39,315 bases of DNA from Gemmatimonadota bacterium (GCA_016794805.1 JAEUJI010000251.1:1-39315); one strand, 5' to 3'. Numbered from the stretch's first letter, positions 7,993 through 15,430 are shown. Numbers and translations: made by a program. Notes: generated from the letters alone by a model not told the origin.

Positions 7993-8012
7993 CCCCCGCC
8001 ACGTGGCGGGGG
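7993..8012. promoter_or_regulatory. 20-bp perfect palindrome in a divergent promoter region
   Basis: CCCCCGCCACGTGGCGGGGG is identical to its reverse complement, with a CACGTG core. It starts 27 bases upstream of the kinase ATG in the 196-base spacer shared with the divergent gene at 8163. Its placement suggests an operator for a dimeric regulator acting on one or both genes. A terminator is unlikely because both flanking genes point away from it. Confidence 0.5.
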
Positions 8013-8162
8013 ACGAGCGGGACTCCTGGGGTGGCCAGCGGGACGCCGGAGCCGCTCCACGTGCAATCCCGGTCCCTCGGTATCGTCCCTCCCAACGGCG
8101 CCGGGGGCCGGGGCGTACTCCCGGCATCCGACCGGCACCATCCTCCTGACCGCGCCTGAGCC

Positions 8163-8825
8163 ATGAACCATCGCATCCCACGACCTGCAACGATTCTCTC
8201 CACGGTGTGCCTGTTGATCGCCACTCCAGCGCTGCTCGAGGCCCAGCAGCCACGGCCGGAGGGAGCATGGCGGCTCCTGCCCCCGCGGACCGACAGTGTC
8301 GAGACGCGACCCACCCCGGGCCCGACCCGGGAACCGCCGGAGCTGGTGCCGGCCGGGCGGGTGCCGGGTGGCGGCCCTCCGGGAGCCACCGGGCCGGCGG
8401 GACCGGGCAACGAGATGCCGGGGGGCGGCGGGCCGGGAGGATCGCGGTACCGCAGGAGTCCGTCGGCGAAGGAGATCGAGCGGATGCGGCAGACCATCGT
8501 CCTGGGCCACCGGGCGCCGATGCGGGTGCGCATCGACCCGCGGGCCAGGACCTTCACCACCGTGGATTCCGCCGGCGTCGAAGAGTCGTGGCGCATCGGC
8601 AAGACGGTGGAGGTCGCGCCGGAGGACAGCGTGCTGGGCACGGTGGAGACCAGCGTTCGCTGGAAGGGAGACGCGCTGGTGGTGGAGCGGCGGGTGGACG
8701 GCGGCGGCAAGGTGCGGGAGTCCTACGGGGTGGGCCTCGACGCCACCCGGATGGTCGTCTTTGTGGAGATCAGCGCGGGGCCGTTCCCCACCTCCTTCCG
8801 GCGCCAGTACCGGAAGGAGGAGTGA
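8163..8825 (+). CDS. Secreted Gly/Pro-rich protein of unknown function
   Basis: A 220-residue protein with a signal peptide (residues 1-28, core STVCLLIATPALL, cleavage near LEAQQ). Residues about 34-97 form a low-complexity Pro/Gly/Arg linker containing short collagen-like stretches (GPAGPG, GGGGPGG). Residues about 105-220 form a compact beta-rich domain with a phrase (WKGDALVVERRVDGGGKVRESY) resembling lipocalin-like extracytoplasmic domains common in Acidobacteria and Gemmatimonadota, which have no assigned role. It is divergent from the LytS/LytTR system and shares with it a spacer containing a palindrome, so it may be a target of that system. It converges on the next gene with only 12 bases between stops. 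Confidence 0.75.
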   Translation: MNHRIPRPATILSTVCLLIATPALLEAQQPRPEGAWRLLPPRTDSVETRPTPGPTREPPELVPAGRVPGGGPPGATGPAGPGNEMPGGGGPGGSRYRRSPSAKEIERMRQTIVLGHRAPMRVRIDPRARTFTTVDSAGVEESWRIGKTVEVAPEDSVLGTVETSVRWKGDALVVERRVDGGGKVRESYGVGLDATRMVVFVEISAGPFPTSFRRQYRKEE

Positions 8826-8837
8826 GGCCGCGGGGGC

Positions 8838-9368
8838 TCAGTCCCCGATGCGCCTGAGCGTCATCTCCATGAACGGCACCCAGGCCTGCCCGTCGGTGGA
8901 GCGCTCGCCGATTTCGTGCCATTCCCCCGCCGGCGTCAGCCGGAAGGTGTAGCGCACCTGGCCGGCACGCGGATCCGGGAAGCTCCAGGTGAAGCCGTTC
9001 TCGCCCAGCACGACCACCGGATCCACCCACTGGCCATCCATCCGGTGCGCCCGGATGGCGGGCTTCCCGTCGCGGCCGGGGTAGATGACCGCGAAGGCGT
9101 CGAAGACCACCCGGCCCGCGGAATCGGTCCCCTGCCCCGTCACTGCAATGACCGTCCCGCCGGAGGCGGTGTGCACCCACTCCCGCTGAGTGAGGCGCAG
9201 CGTGCCGCGCGGCCCCATGTCGATGGTGGCCGGTCCCTCCCAGCGTCCCAGCAGCATGCTGAAGGGAGCGACCGGGCCGGTTGCCGCCGCCCGGGTCTGG
9301 CCGGCCAGTGGCGCGGCGAGAAAGGACAGCAGGGCAAGCGTGAAGATGCCCAAGTTCGGTGATTTCAT
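8838..9368 (-). CDS. Secreted beta-barrel-like (DUF1579/lipocalin-type) protein
   Basis: A 176-residue protein with a signal peptide (MKSPNLGIFTLALLSFLAAP, cleavage near LAGQ). The mature part opens with F-S-M-L-L-G-R-W-E-G, the start signature of small ten-strand barrels that bind or sense a hydrophobic ligand (DUF1579 and heme-binding THAP4-like groups). It then runs through alternating strands to a C-terminal EMTLRRIGD. No catalytic motif is visible. The ATG at 9368 is chosen because it begins the signal peptide; the long frame upstream of it is non-coding repeat DNA and antisense of the AraC gene. Its promoter must lie in or beside the repeat hairpin 9388-9474. Confidence 0.75.
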   Translation of the reverse strand: MKSPNLGIFTLALLSFLAAPLAGQTRAAATGPVAPFSMLLGRWEGPATIDMGPRGTLRLTQREWVHTASGGTVIAVTGQGTDSAGRVVFDAFAVIYPGRDGKPAIRAHRMDGQWVDPVVVLGENGFTWSFPDPRAGQVRYTFRLTPAGEWHEIGERSTDGQAWVPFMEMTLRRIGD

Positions 9369-9387
9369 GGCGACCACGCTCCGAGAA

Positions 9388-9474
9388 TTCACCACGGAAG
9401 CACGGAACACACGGAACGCACGGAATACATCCAGGTGTTCCGTGTTCATTCCGTGTCTTCCGTGTTTCCGTGGT
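9388..9474. repeat. Hairpin with tandem-repeat arms (CACGGAA unit)
   Basis: The left arm (9388-9425) repeats CACGGAA with 1-3 base spacers four times. The right arm (9436-9474) repeats its complement TTCCGTG four times, so the two fold into a long imperfect stem around a roughly 10-base loop. It occupies most of the spacer between the AraC regulator stop (9560) and the next gene start (9368), both on the minus strand. It could terminate the first and insulate or influence the second. Confidence 0.85.
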
Positions 9475-9559
9475 AAGCTGTTTACGGATTGAGCCTCCAG
9501 ACGACAACTATCAGGGTACAGCCCCCAGGGTGCGACGTATTGAAGAAATCGGCCAGCAG

Positions 9560-10363
9560 TCACAGGTCGTGGGTCGTGCCGCGCATCCGCTCCAGGAATG
9601 CCTCCGGCGTGAGGCCGGTGAGGTCCCGGAATTCGTGGACCAGGTGGGACTGGTCGGCGTAGCCCGATGCCGCGGCCAGGGTGGCCCATCCTGGAGTGGT
9701 GCCGGGCAGCAGCGCCCGCGCCGCCCGCAGCAGCCGCTCGATCCGGGCGAACTCCTTGGGCGACTGCCCGGTGGCGCTGCGGAACCGGCGCCGGAGGGTC
9801 CGAGGGGAACAGCCCAGCTCCCCCGCGAGCCGCGCGATGGCCACCTCGCCCTCGGTGGCACGGATGGCCGTGACCGCCGCGCGCACCAGCGGATCGGGGC
9901 GGGCCCAGAACCCCACCCACCCAAGGAGGATCCGGTCGATGGCGGGGACCAGGGCGTCGAGGTCCTGAGCCGGCTGGTCCAGCGCCAGCAGCTCGGTGCA
10001 GATGGCGCCGAGGAGCGGCGCGGCGGGCTGGCTGCGATCGCGCAGCCGCGCCGGAGCGATCCCCAGCGCGGCGGCGGCGCCATAGGGCTGGAACCGCAGG
10101 CCCCAGTACCAGGCCCCAGGCATGACCGGCACGGTCAACGCCTCCACCCACGGGCCCGTCAGCACCACCTGCGGCCCTCCCCCAGACCCGGGAAGGACGG
10201 CGAGCGAGGTGCAGCCATCCGGGGGCACATGATGCAGCGTCGGGGCCGCCCCCCCGGGCCGGCAGCCGAATCCCCAGTAGCAGCCCACCCACGTCCGGAG
10301 CTCCGGCGCAGGCAGCCGCTCGGCGTAGTGGAAGGGGAGCGGGGATGCAGGGGGTGTCGGCAT
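9560..10363 (-). CDS. AraC-family transcriptional regulator (DUF6597 N-terminal domain)
   Basis: A 267-residue regulator. The first about 110 residues match the DUF6597-type sensor region found in front of many AraC proteins (LRTWVGCYWGF, then HHVPPDGCTSLAVLPG). The C-terminal about 95 residues are a double helix-turn-helix AraC domain: IARLAGELGCSPRTLRRRF is the first HTH, and LAAASGYADQSHLVHEFRDL with LTGLTPEAF is the second HTH and its closing signature. The start used is the ATG at 10363; the ATG at 10408 is in frame and possible. It is divergent from the GMC dehydrogenase operon, and an 18-bp palindrome lies between them, so it is a natural candidate regulator of that operon. The effector is unknown. 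Confidence 0.9.
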   Translation of the reverse strand: MPTPPASPLPFHYAERLPAPELRTWVGCYWGFGCRPGGAAPTLHHVPPDGCTSLAVLPGSGGGPQVVLTGPWVEALTVPVMPGAWYWGLRFQPYGAAAALGIAPARLRDRSQPAAPLLGAICTELLALDQPAQDLDALVPAIDRILLGWVGFWARPDPLVRAAVTAIRATEGEVAIARLAGELGCSPRTLRRRFRSATGQSPKEFARIERLLRAARALLPGTTPGWATLAAASGYADQSHLVHEFRDLTGLTPEAFLERMRGTTHDL

Positions 10364-10444
10364 ACTGGCATGAAGTCTAAGCGAAGTTGCGGGTTCGGTT
10401 GACGCCATGCCATTTGAGGGGAAGATTCTCTCCCATCCCGTCAT

Positions 10445-10462
10445 CGTGCAGGTACCTGCACG
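10445..10462. promoter_or_regulatory. 18-bp perfect palindrome upstream of the GMC operon
   Basis: CGTGCAGGTACCTGCACG equals its reverse complement over all 18 bases. It lies 47 bases before the GMC dehydrogenase ATG and 81 bases before the AraC-type regulator start, within their 146-base divergent spacer. AraC proteins usually bind direct half-sites, so the symmetry would also suit another dimeric repressor. No convincing -35/-10 pair was found; TACATT at 10484-10489 is a weak -10 candidate. Confidence 0.5.
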
Positions 10463-10509
10463 CGCGCGGACAAGCCCCGCCCTTACATTCCCCGCTTCCC
10501 CGACAGCCG

Positions 10510-12207
10510 ATGCCTCGCCTCGCACCTCGTACCGCCCCCTATGACGTCTGCATCATCGGCTCCGGCGCCGGTGGCGGCATGGCGGCGCACATGCTCACCC
10601 AGGCCGGCGCGCGGGTGGTGCTGCTCGAGGCCGGCGGGATGTGGGACAACACCAGGGACTCGGCGATGCTCACCTGGGCGCACCAGTCCCCGCGCCGCGG
10701 GTCGAGCACGCCGGACCGTCCCTTCGGCGAGTTCGACGCCTGCATCGGCGGGTGGAACGTGCCGGGGGAACCCTTCACCCGCGCCCCGGGCACCCGCTTT
10801 GACTGGTGGCGAGCCCGGATGCTCGGCGGGCGCACCAATCACTGGGGCCGGATCTCGCTCCGCTTCGGGCCCCACGACTTCAAGGGCAAGTCCCGCGACG
10901 GCCTGGGCGACGACTGGCCCATCGGGTACGAGGATCTCAAGCCCTGGTACGACGAGGTGGACCGGCTGGTCGGGATCTTCGGCAGCGTCGAGGGGCTGGA
11001 GAATCACCCCGACGGCGTCTTCCTCCCGCCGCCCAGGCCCCGCTGCTGGGAGCTGCTGGTGAAGCAGGCGGCGGACCGGCACCAGGTCACCTGCATTCCC
11101 TCCCGGCTCTCGATCATCACCCGGCCCCACAATGGCCGCGCGGCCTGCCACTACTGCGGGCAGTGCAACCGCGGCTGCGCGGTGAACGCCAACTTCTCCT
11201 CCACCAACGTGCTGGTGCTGCCGGCGCTGGAGACGGGGCGGCTGACCCTGGTCACCGACGCCATGGCCCGGGAGATCACGCTCGACGCGCGGGGCCGCGC
11301 CGACGGGGTGCTCTACATCGACAAGCGCACCCGCACCGAGCAGCGGGTGGAGGCGCGGGTGGTGGTGCTCGCCGCCAGTGCCTGCGAGTCGGCCCGGATC
11401 CTCCTCAACTCGAAGTCGGCGCGGTTCCCCGACGGGCTCGCCAACTCGAGCGGGACGGTGGGCAGGTACCTCACCGACACGACCGGCACCGACGTCGGCG
11501 GGTTCATCCCACGGATGGTGGACCACGTGGTGCACAATGAGGATGGCGTGGGCGGGGCGCACCTGTACATGCCCTGGTGGCTGGACAACCGGAAGCTCGA
11601 CTTCCCCCGCGGCTATCACATCGAGATCTGGGGCGGGCTGGGCGCGCCGTCGTACGGGTTCATGGGCGGCATCCAGAACTACCCCGGCGGCGGCGGGTAC
11701 GGCCGCCAGCTCAAGGAGGACTACCGCCGCTACTACGGCGCCACGATCGGCTTCTCCGGCCGGGGGGAGCAGATTCCCAACGCCGACTGCTACTGTGAGC
11801 TGGACCGCGACGTGGTGGACCAGTGGGGCATCCCGGTGCTCCGCTTCCACTGGAAGTGGACCGACCATGAGCTCAACCAGGTGAAGCACATGCAGGAGAC
11901 CTTCCGCACCCTGATCGCGGAGATGGGGGGCGAGACCTGGTCCGGCATGCCCACGAAGGAGCAGGGCTACGGCATCGCCAATGGCGGCGCGATCATCCAC
12001 GAGCTGGGCTGCGTGCGCATGGGAAGCGACCCGGCGACGTCGGTGCTCAACGCCAACTGCCAGGCCTGGGACGTCCGGAACCTCTTTGTCGCCGACGGCG
12101 GGTCGTTCGTCTCCCAGGCGGACAAGAATCCGACCTGGACCATCCTGGCGCTCTCGATGCGCGCCAGCGCGTACATTGCCGGCGCCATGAAGCGGGGGGA
12201 ACTGTGA
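10510..12207 (+). CDS. GMC-family FAD-dependent sugar dehydrogenase, large subunit
   Basis: A 565-residue flavoprotein. The FAD-binding Rossmann motif GSGAGGG is at residues 17-23 with the acidic end of strand 2 at LLEAGG. The second GMC signature region is around RMLGGRTNHWGR (103-114). The segment C213-x5-C219-x3-C223, with an extra C216, matches the cysteine spacing that ligates a [3Fe-4S] cluster in bacterial FAD glucose dehydrogenases. The C-terminal GMC_oxred_C domain has HELGCVRMG and the active-site region NPTWTILALSMR. It probably oxidises a sugar or sugar acid in the periplasm. It has no signal peptide, and in this family it is exported folded with its Tat-bearing small subunit, which is the next gene (GTGA overlap). 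No cytochrome c subunit gene follows. Confidence 0.92.
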   Translation: MPRLAPRTAPYDVCIIGSGAGGGMAAHMLTQAGARVVLLEAGGMWDNTRDSAMLTWAHQSPRRGSSTPDRPFGEFDACIGGWNVPGEPFTRAPGTRFDWWRARMLGGRTNHWGRISLRFGPHDFKGKSRDGLGDDWPIGYEDLKPWYDEVDRLVGIFGSVEGLENHPDGVFLPPPRPRCWELLVKQAADRHQVTCIPSRLSIITRPHNGRAACHYCGQCNRGCAVNANFSSTNVLVLPALETGRLTLVTDAMAREITLDARGRADGVLYIDKRTRTEQRVEARVVVLAASACESARILLNSKSARFPDGLANSSGTVGRYLTDTTGTDVGGFIPRMVDHVVHNEDGVGGAHLYMPWWLDNRKLDFPRGYHIEIWGGLGAPSYGFMGGIQNYPGGGGYGRQLKEDYRRYYGATIGFSGRGEQIPNADCYCELDRDVVDQWGIPVLRFHWKWTDHELNQVKHMQETFRTLIAEMGGETWSGMPTKEQGYGIANGGAIIHELGCVRMGSDPATSVLNANCQAWDVRNLFVADGGSFVSQADKNPTWTILALSMRASAYIAGAMKRGEL

Positions 12208-12830
12208 GCGAGCCTTCGACGGACCGGCGGACCGACGGACCGACGGTCGACCGGAGGGAGGCCCTCGGGCTGCTGGCCGGCGTCCCATTGCTCGCGGCGG
12301 GGCTCTCCCCGGCCGAAGTTGGGCGGGCGGCGGTGGCAGCGCGGAACGCGCTCGTCGCGGCGGCCTTCACCCCGGCCTTCTTCACCCCTCATGAGTACTC
12401 CACCGTGCGCATGCTGGCGGAGTTGGTCATTCCCCGCGACGGCCGCTCCGGCGGCGCCCTCGACGCCGGCGTGCCGGAGTTCATGGACTTCATCCTGAAC
12501 GAGAACCCGGGGATGCAGACCTGGATGCGGGGCGGGCTGGCCTGGCTCGATCTCGAGGCGGGGGAGCGGTTCGGCCGGGAGTTCGTGGCGCTGCTGGACA
12601 TCGAGCGGCGCGCCATCCTCGACGACATCGCCTGGCCCAAGCGAGCCCGGCCGGAGTTCTCCCAGGGGGCGGCGTTCTTCACCCGGTTCCGGGACCTGAC
12701 GGCCTCCGGGTTCTTCTCCAGCGAGATCGGCGTGAAGGACCTGCGCTACCAGGGAAACGAGTTCGTGATGGAGTGGCAGGGGTGCCCGCCGGCGGCCCTG
12801 GCGAAACTGGGCGTGCGGTACCCGGACTAG
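12204..12830 (+). CDS. Gluconate 2-dehydrogenase subunit 3-like Tat partner
   Basis: A 208-residue protein starting at a GTG that overlaps the GMC stop (GTGA). The N-terminus carries a Tat signal, DRREALGLLAGVPLLAAG, after a repeat-encoded stretch of Thr/Asp/Arg. The mature part has the family signature FTPHEYSTVRMLAELVIPRD (about 55-75), then an all-helical region ending in a Trp/Cys-containing EWQGCPPAALAKLG. In known FAD gluconate, fructose and glucose dehydrogenases this small subunit stabilises the flavoprotein and carries it through the Tat pore. Its stop codon shares all but one base with the stop of the convergent topoisomerase gene. Confidence 0.9.
   Translation: MSEPSTDRRTDGPTVDRREALGLLAGVPLLAAGLSPAEVGRAAVAARNALVAAAFTPAFFTPHEYSTVRMLAELVIPRDGRSGGALDAGVPEFMDFILNENPGMQTWMRGGLAWLDLEAGERFGREFVALLDIERRAILDDIAWPKRARPEFSQGAAFFTRFRDLTASGFFSSEIGVKDLRYQGNEFVMEWQGCPPAALAKLGVRYPD
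12220..12254. repeat. In-gene octamer repeat (CGGACCGA unit)
   Basis: About four copies of an 8-bp unit (CGGACCGG, CGGACCGA, CGGACCGA, CGGTCGAC, then CGG) lie at codons 6-17 of the small subunit gene, directly ahead of the twin-arginine codons. Slippage here would frameshift the gene before its export signal unless three units change together. Confidence 0.8.
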
Positions 12831-13951
12831 CCCGGACTCACCATCGGGGCGGGAGCGGCGCGGCGGGGCAGCTTGGCCCTGGCCACCGGGACGCCGAGCT
12901 GCTCCAGCTCCTGCAGGAACTGCAGCACCACGATCTCCTCCCGGCGCAGGGCGGCGGTCGGGCGCTCCCGCCGCCCCTCCGCCGGCATCGGCGGCGGCGC
13001 GGTGCGGCCCTCGCGATACGCCTGCAGCACCCCGGGGTGCACATAGTACTGGCGACACACGGTGCGGGTGTTGCCCAGCCGGGTGGCAACCTCGTCAATG
13101 GCGGTGAGGATCCGCCGCTCGGCCTCGCGCGCGGAACCCGCGGGACCGGCCTCGCGCAGCTCCCGCGCCGCCAGCATCGTCCCCGCCCAGGTGCGGAAGT
13201 CCTTGGCCGTGATCCCCGGCCCGGCGATCTCCCGCAGGTAGCCGTTCACGTCGCCGGACGAGACCGTCTGCCGCACGCCGTCGGGATCGAGATACTGGAA
13301 CAGCTCCTGCCCGGGCAGGTCCTGGCACCGCTGGATGATGCGCGCCACCCGCCGGTCGTTGAGCGTAATCGTGTGCTGCACCCCGCTCTTGCCCCGGAAG
13401 CTGAACCGGAGCTCGTCGCCCGTCACCCGCACGTGGCGGCCGCGCAGCGTCGTCAGCCCGAACGACCGGTTGGCCTTGGCGTATTCATCGTTGCCGACCC
13501 GCACCAGCGTCCGGTCCAGCAGCCGGACCACCGTGGCGAGGATCTGGCGCCGGGAGAGGTCGGGGGCGCCCAGGTCCCGCTCCACCCGCTCACGGATGGC
13601 GGGGAGCCGCTCGCTGAATTCGAGGATCCGGCGGAATTTGGAGTGGTCGCGCGCGGCGCGGTACGCGGGGTGGTAGCGATACTGCTTGCGGCCCCGCGCA
13701 TCCCGGGCCGTCACCTGGATATGACCGGCGGGGTCGGGACAGATCCAGACGTCGGTCCAGGCCGGCGGGATGGCGAGCGAGAGGATCCGCCGCCGCTCCG
13801 CTCGATCGGCGATCAGCGCGCCCTCGGGGGAGTAGAATGACCACCCCCGGCCGACCCGCCGGCGGGAGATGCCCCGGAAGGCGTCGGTAACGTAGACCAG
13901 GCCCGCACGGCGGGCGGACTCTTGGTGCTCGTGGGTTTTCGCGTTGGCCAT
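12827..13951 (-). CDS. DNA topoisomerase IB (poxvirus-like, bacterial type)
   Basis: A 374-residue type IB topoisomerase, close to the usual length of bacterial enzymes (about 340-380). The N-terminal domain (about 15-90) has GRGWSFYSPEG and the strand-pairing IPPAWTDVWICPDPAGHIQ. The catalytic domain (about 95-320) has the conserved RVGNDEYAKANRSFGLTTL, K188 in FRGKSG, R253 in TAKDFRTWAGT, and the nucleophile Tyr in CRQYYVHP (Y303 by alignment with the Tyr-(V/I)-H-P pattern). It relaxes supercoils by a 3'-phosphotyrosyl intermediate without ATP. The ATG at 13951 is followed by a family-typical N-terminus. It is divergent from the fucosidase gene and converges on the dehydrogenase small subunit with a shared CTAG. 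Confidence 0.96.
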   Translation of the reverse strand: MANAKTHEHQESARRAGLVYVTDAFRGISRRRVGRGWSFYSPEGALIADRAERRRILSLAIPPAWTDVWICPDPAGHIQVTARDARGRKQYRYHPAYRAARDHSKFRRILEFSERLPAIRERVERDLGAPDLSRRQILATVVRLLDRTLVRVGNDEYAKANRSFGLTTLRGRHVRVTGDELRFSFRGKSGVQHTITLNDRRVARIIQRCQDLPGQELFQYLDPDGVRQTVSSGDVNGYLREIAGPGITAKDFRTWAGTMLAARELREAGPAGSAREAERRILTAIDEVATRLGNTRTVCRQYYVHPGVLQAYREGRTAPPPMPAEGRRERPTAALRREEIVVLQFLQELEQLGVPVARAKLPRRAAPAPMVSPG

Positions 13952-14014
13952 GCCCCTGCAACTTGGGCGTGACCCCGCCGCTTGCGCCAGACCCGGAACA
14001 CCGGAGGAGCGTTC

Positions 14015-15430
14015 GTGACCCACCTGACACGCCGGGACTGGCTGCACGCCGCCGGCGCTTTGGCCCTCCGGCCCCTCAACAGGGGCGGCGTCCCCCGGGG
14101 CTGGTCCGCCTCCCTTTTCCCGTCTCCCGCATCCCGCCTCCCCCGTCCCCGCCCCACCGCCGCCCAGCTGCAGTGGCAGCGGGACGAGTGGGCCCTGTTC
14201 CTCCATTTCGGCGTCAACACCTTCAGCGACCGGGAATGGGGAGACGGGCGCGAGGATCCCGCCAGCTTCACGCCGGCGGCGCTGGACGCCAGGCAGTGGG
14301 CCCGTAGCGCCCGGGCCGCGGGGTTCCGGGCCCTGATCCTCACCGCCAAGCACCACGACGGCTTCTGCCTCTGGCCCACGGCCACTACCCGGCACAGCGT
14401 GGCGGCCAGTCCCTGGCGCGGCGGGCGCGGGGACCTGGTACGCGAATTCGTGGACGCCTGCCGCGCCGAGGGGCTCCGCCCCGGACTCTACCTCTCCCCG
14501 TGGGACCGGAACGCGCCGGTGTATGGGGACTCGCCGCGGTACAACGACTTCTATTGCGACCAGCTCAGCGAGCTGCTCACCCGCTACGGTCCACTGGCGG
14601 AAGTCTGGTTCGACGGCGCCAACGGCGAGGGCCCAAACGGGAAGCGCCAGGTGTACGACTGGCCCCGGGTCTTCGGGCTGGTGCGGCGGCTCCAGCCCGG
14701 GGCGGTGATGTTCTCCGATGCCGGCCCGGATGTCCGCTGGATCGGCAACGAGCGCGGCTCTGCCGGCGATCCCAACTGGTCCACCGTCAATCCCGACGTC
14801 GTGCCCTTCCCTGGCGCCGACGGTCCCGAGGTGATCCGGATGCTGCAGCACGGCGATCCCGCCGGCACCGTCTGGCGTCCCGGCGAGACCGACGTCTCCA
14901 TCCGGCCGGGCTGGTTCTACCACCCCGCCGAGGATGCGCGGGTGAAGAGCGTGGACGAATTGCTCGAGATCCACTTCGCCTCGGTGGGACGGAACTCCAA
15001 GCTGCTGCTCAACGTCCCGCCGACCCGCGAGGGACTGCTGCATCCGGTGGACCTAGCCCGCCTGAACGGACTCGAGGCGCGGGTGCGCAACCTGTTCGCG
15101 GAGGATCTGGCCCGTGGGCGTCCGCTCCGATGGGGGACGGCGGGGTCCGAGGCCGGCGTGTGGGAACTCGACCTGGGCCGCGAGGTCACGGCAGGGATCG
15201 CCGCGCTCGAAGAAGAGATCGGCGAAGGGCAGTCGGTGGCCCGCTACCGCCTGGAAGGGAGCCGGGATGGCGCCGCGTGGGCGACGCTCAGCCGGGGTCA
15301 GACCATCGGCTACCGGAAACTGGACCGATTTCCGGGCAGAGCCGTCCGCTGGGTCCGCCTGATAGTGGAAGAGGCGCTGGCCGAGCCCCGGATCCGCCGT
15401 CTGGGGATGTTCCAGCCCGTTCCACTCTGA
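14015..15430 (+). CDS. Tat-exported alpha-L-fucosidase (GH29)
   Basis: A 471-residue glycoside hydrolase. The GTG at 14015 is chosen because GGAGGAG (14003-14009) lies five bases upstream; a TTG at 13982 is much weaker. A Tat signal, LTRRDWLHAAGALAL, comes first. A Pro/Ser/Arg linker (about 33-48) is encoded by degenerate repeats. The GH29 barrel follows: FLHFGVNTF at 62-70, AKHHDGFCLWP at 111-121, and nucleophile D200 in EVWFDGANG. A C-terminal beta-sandwich (about 350-471) fits the discoidin-like domain of family members. It should remove alpha-L-fucose from glycans in the periplasm or outside. It is first in a likely operon with a small membrane protein and a U32 protein, although a repeat hairpin interrupts the spacing to the latter. 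Confidence 0.92.
   Translation: MTHLTRRDWLHAAGALALRPLNRGGVPRGWSASLFPSPASRLPRPRPTAAQLQWQRDEWALFLHFGVNTFSDREWGDGREDPASFTPAALDARQWARSARAAGFRALILTAKHHDGFCLWPTATTRHSVAASPWRGGRGDLVREFVDACRAEGLRPGLYLSPWDRNAPVYGDSPRYNDFYCDQLSELLTRYGPLAEVWFDGANGEGPNGKRQVYDWPRVFGLVRRLQPGAVMFSDAGPDVRWIGNERGSAGDPNWSTVNPDVVPFPGADGPEVIRMLQHGDPAGTVWRPGETDVSIRPGWFYHPAEDARVKSVDELLEIHFASVGRNSKLLLNVPPTREGLLHPVDLARLNGLEARVRNLFAEDLARGRPLRWGTAGSEAGVWELDLGREVTAGIAALEEEIGEGQSVARYRLEGSRDGAAWATLSRGQTIGYRKLDRFPGRAVRWVRLIVEEALAEPRIRRLGMFQPVPL
14113..14153. repeat. In-gene degenerate 7-bp repeat (CCCGTCT-type unit)
   Basis: Consecutive units such as CCCGTCT, CCCGCAT, CCCGCCT and CCCCGTC follow one another within the fucosidase gene and code for the Pro/Ser/Arg linker between the Tat signal and the barrel. 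The strand is almost free of A. No inverted arm was seen. Confidence 0.65.

Noticed and set aside
7967-8710. N-terminal extension of the histidine kinase frame up to 8710
   Set aside because: It runs antisense through the divergent secreted-protein gene and is Pro/Arg/Ser-rich; the membrane helices start at the ATG at 7966.
9369-10292. N-terminal extension of the secreted barrel protein up to 10292
   Set aside because: It would run through the repeat hairpin and the AraC gene in another frame; the signal peptide starts at 9368.
13982-14014. TTG at 13982 as the start of the fucosidase
   Set aside because: The GTG at 14015 has GGAGGAG at five bases and directly precedes the Tat signal; the extra 11 residues have no family likeness.
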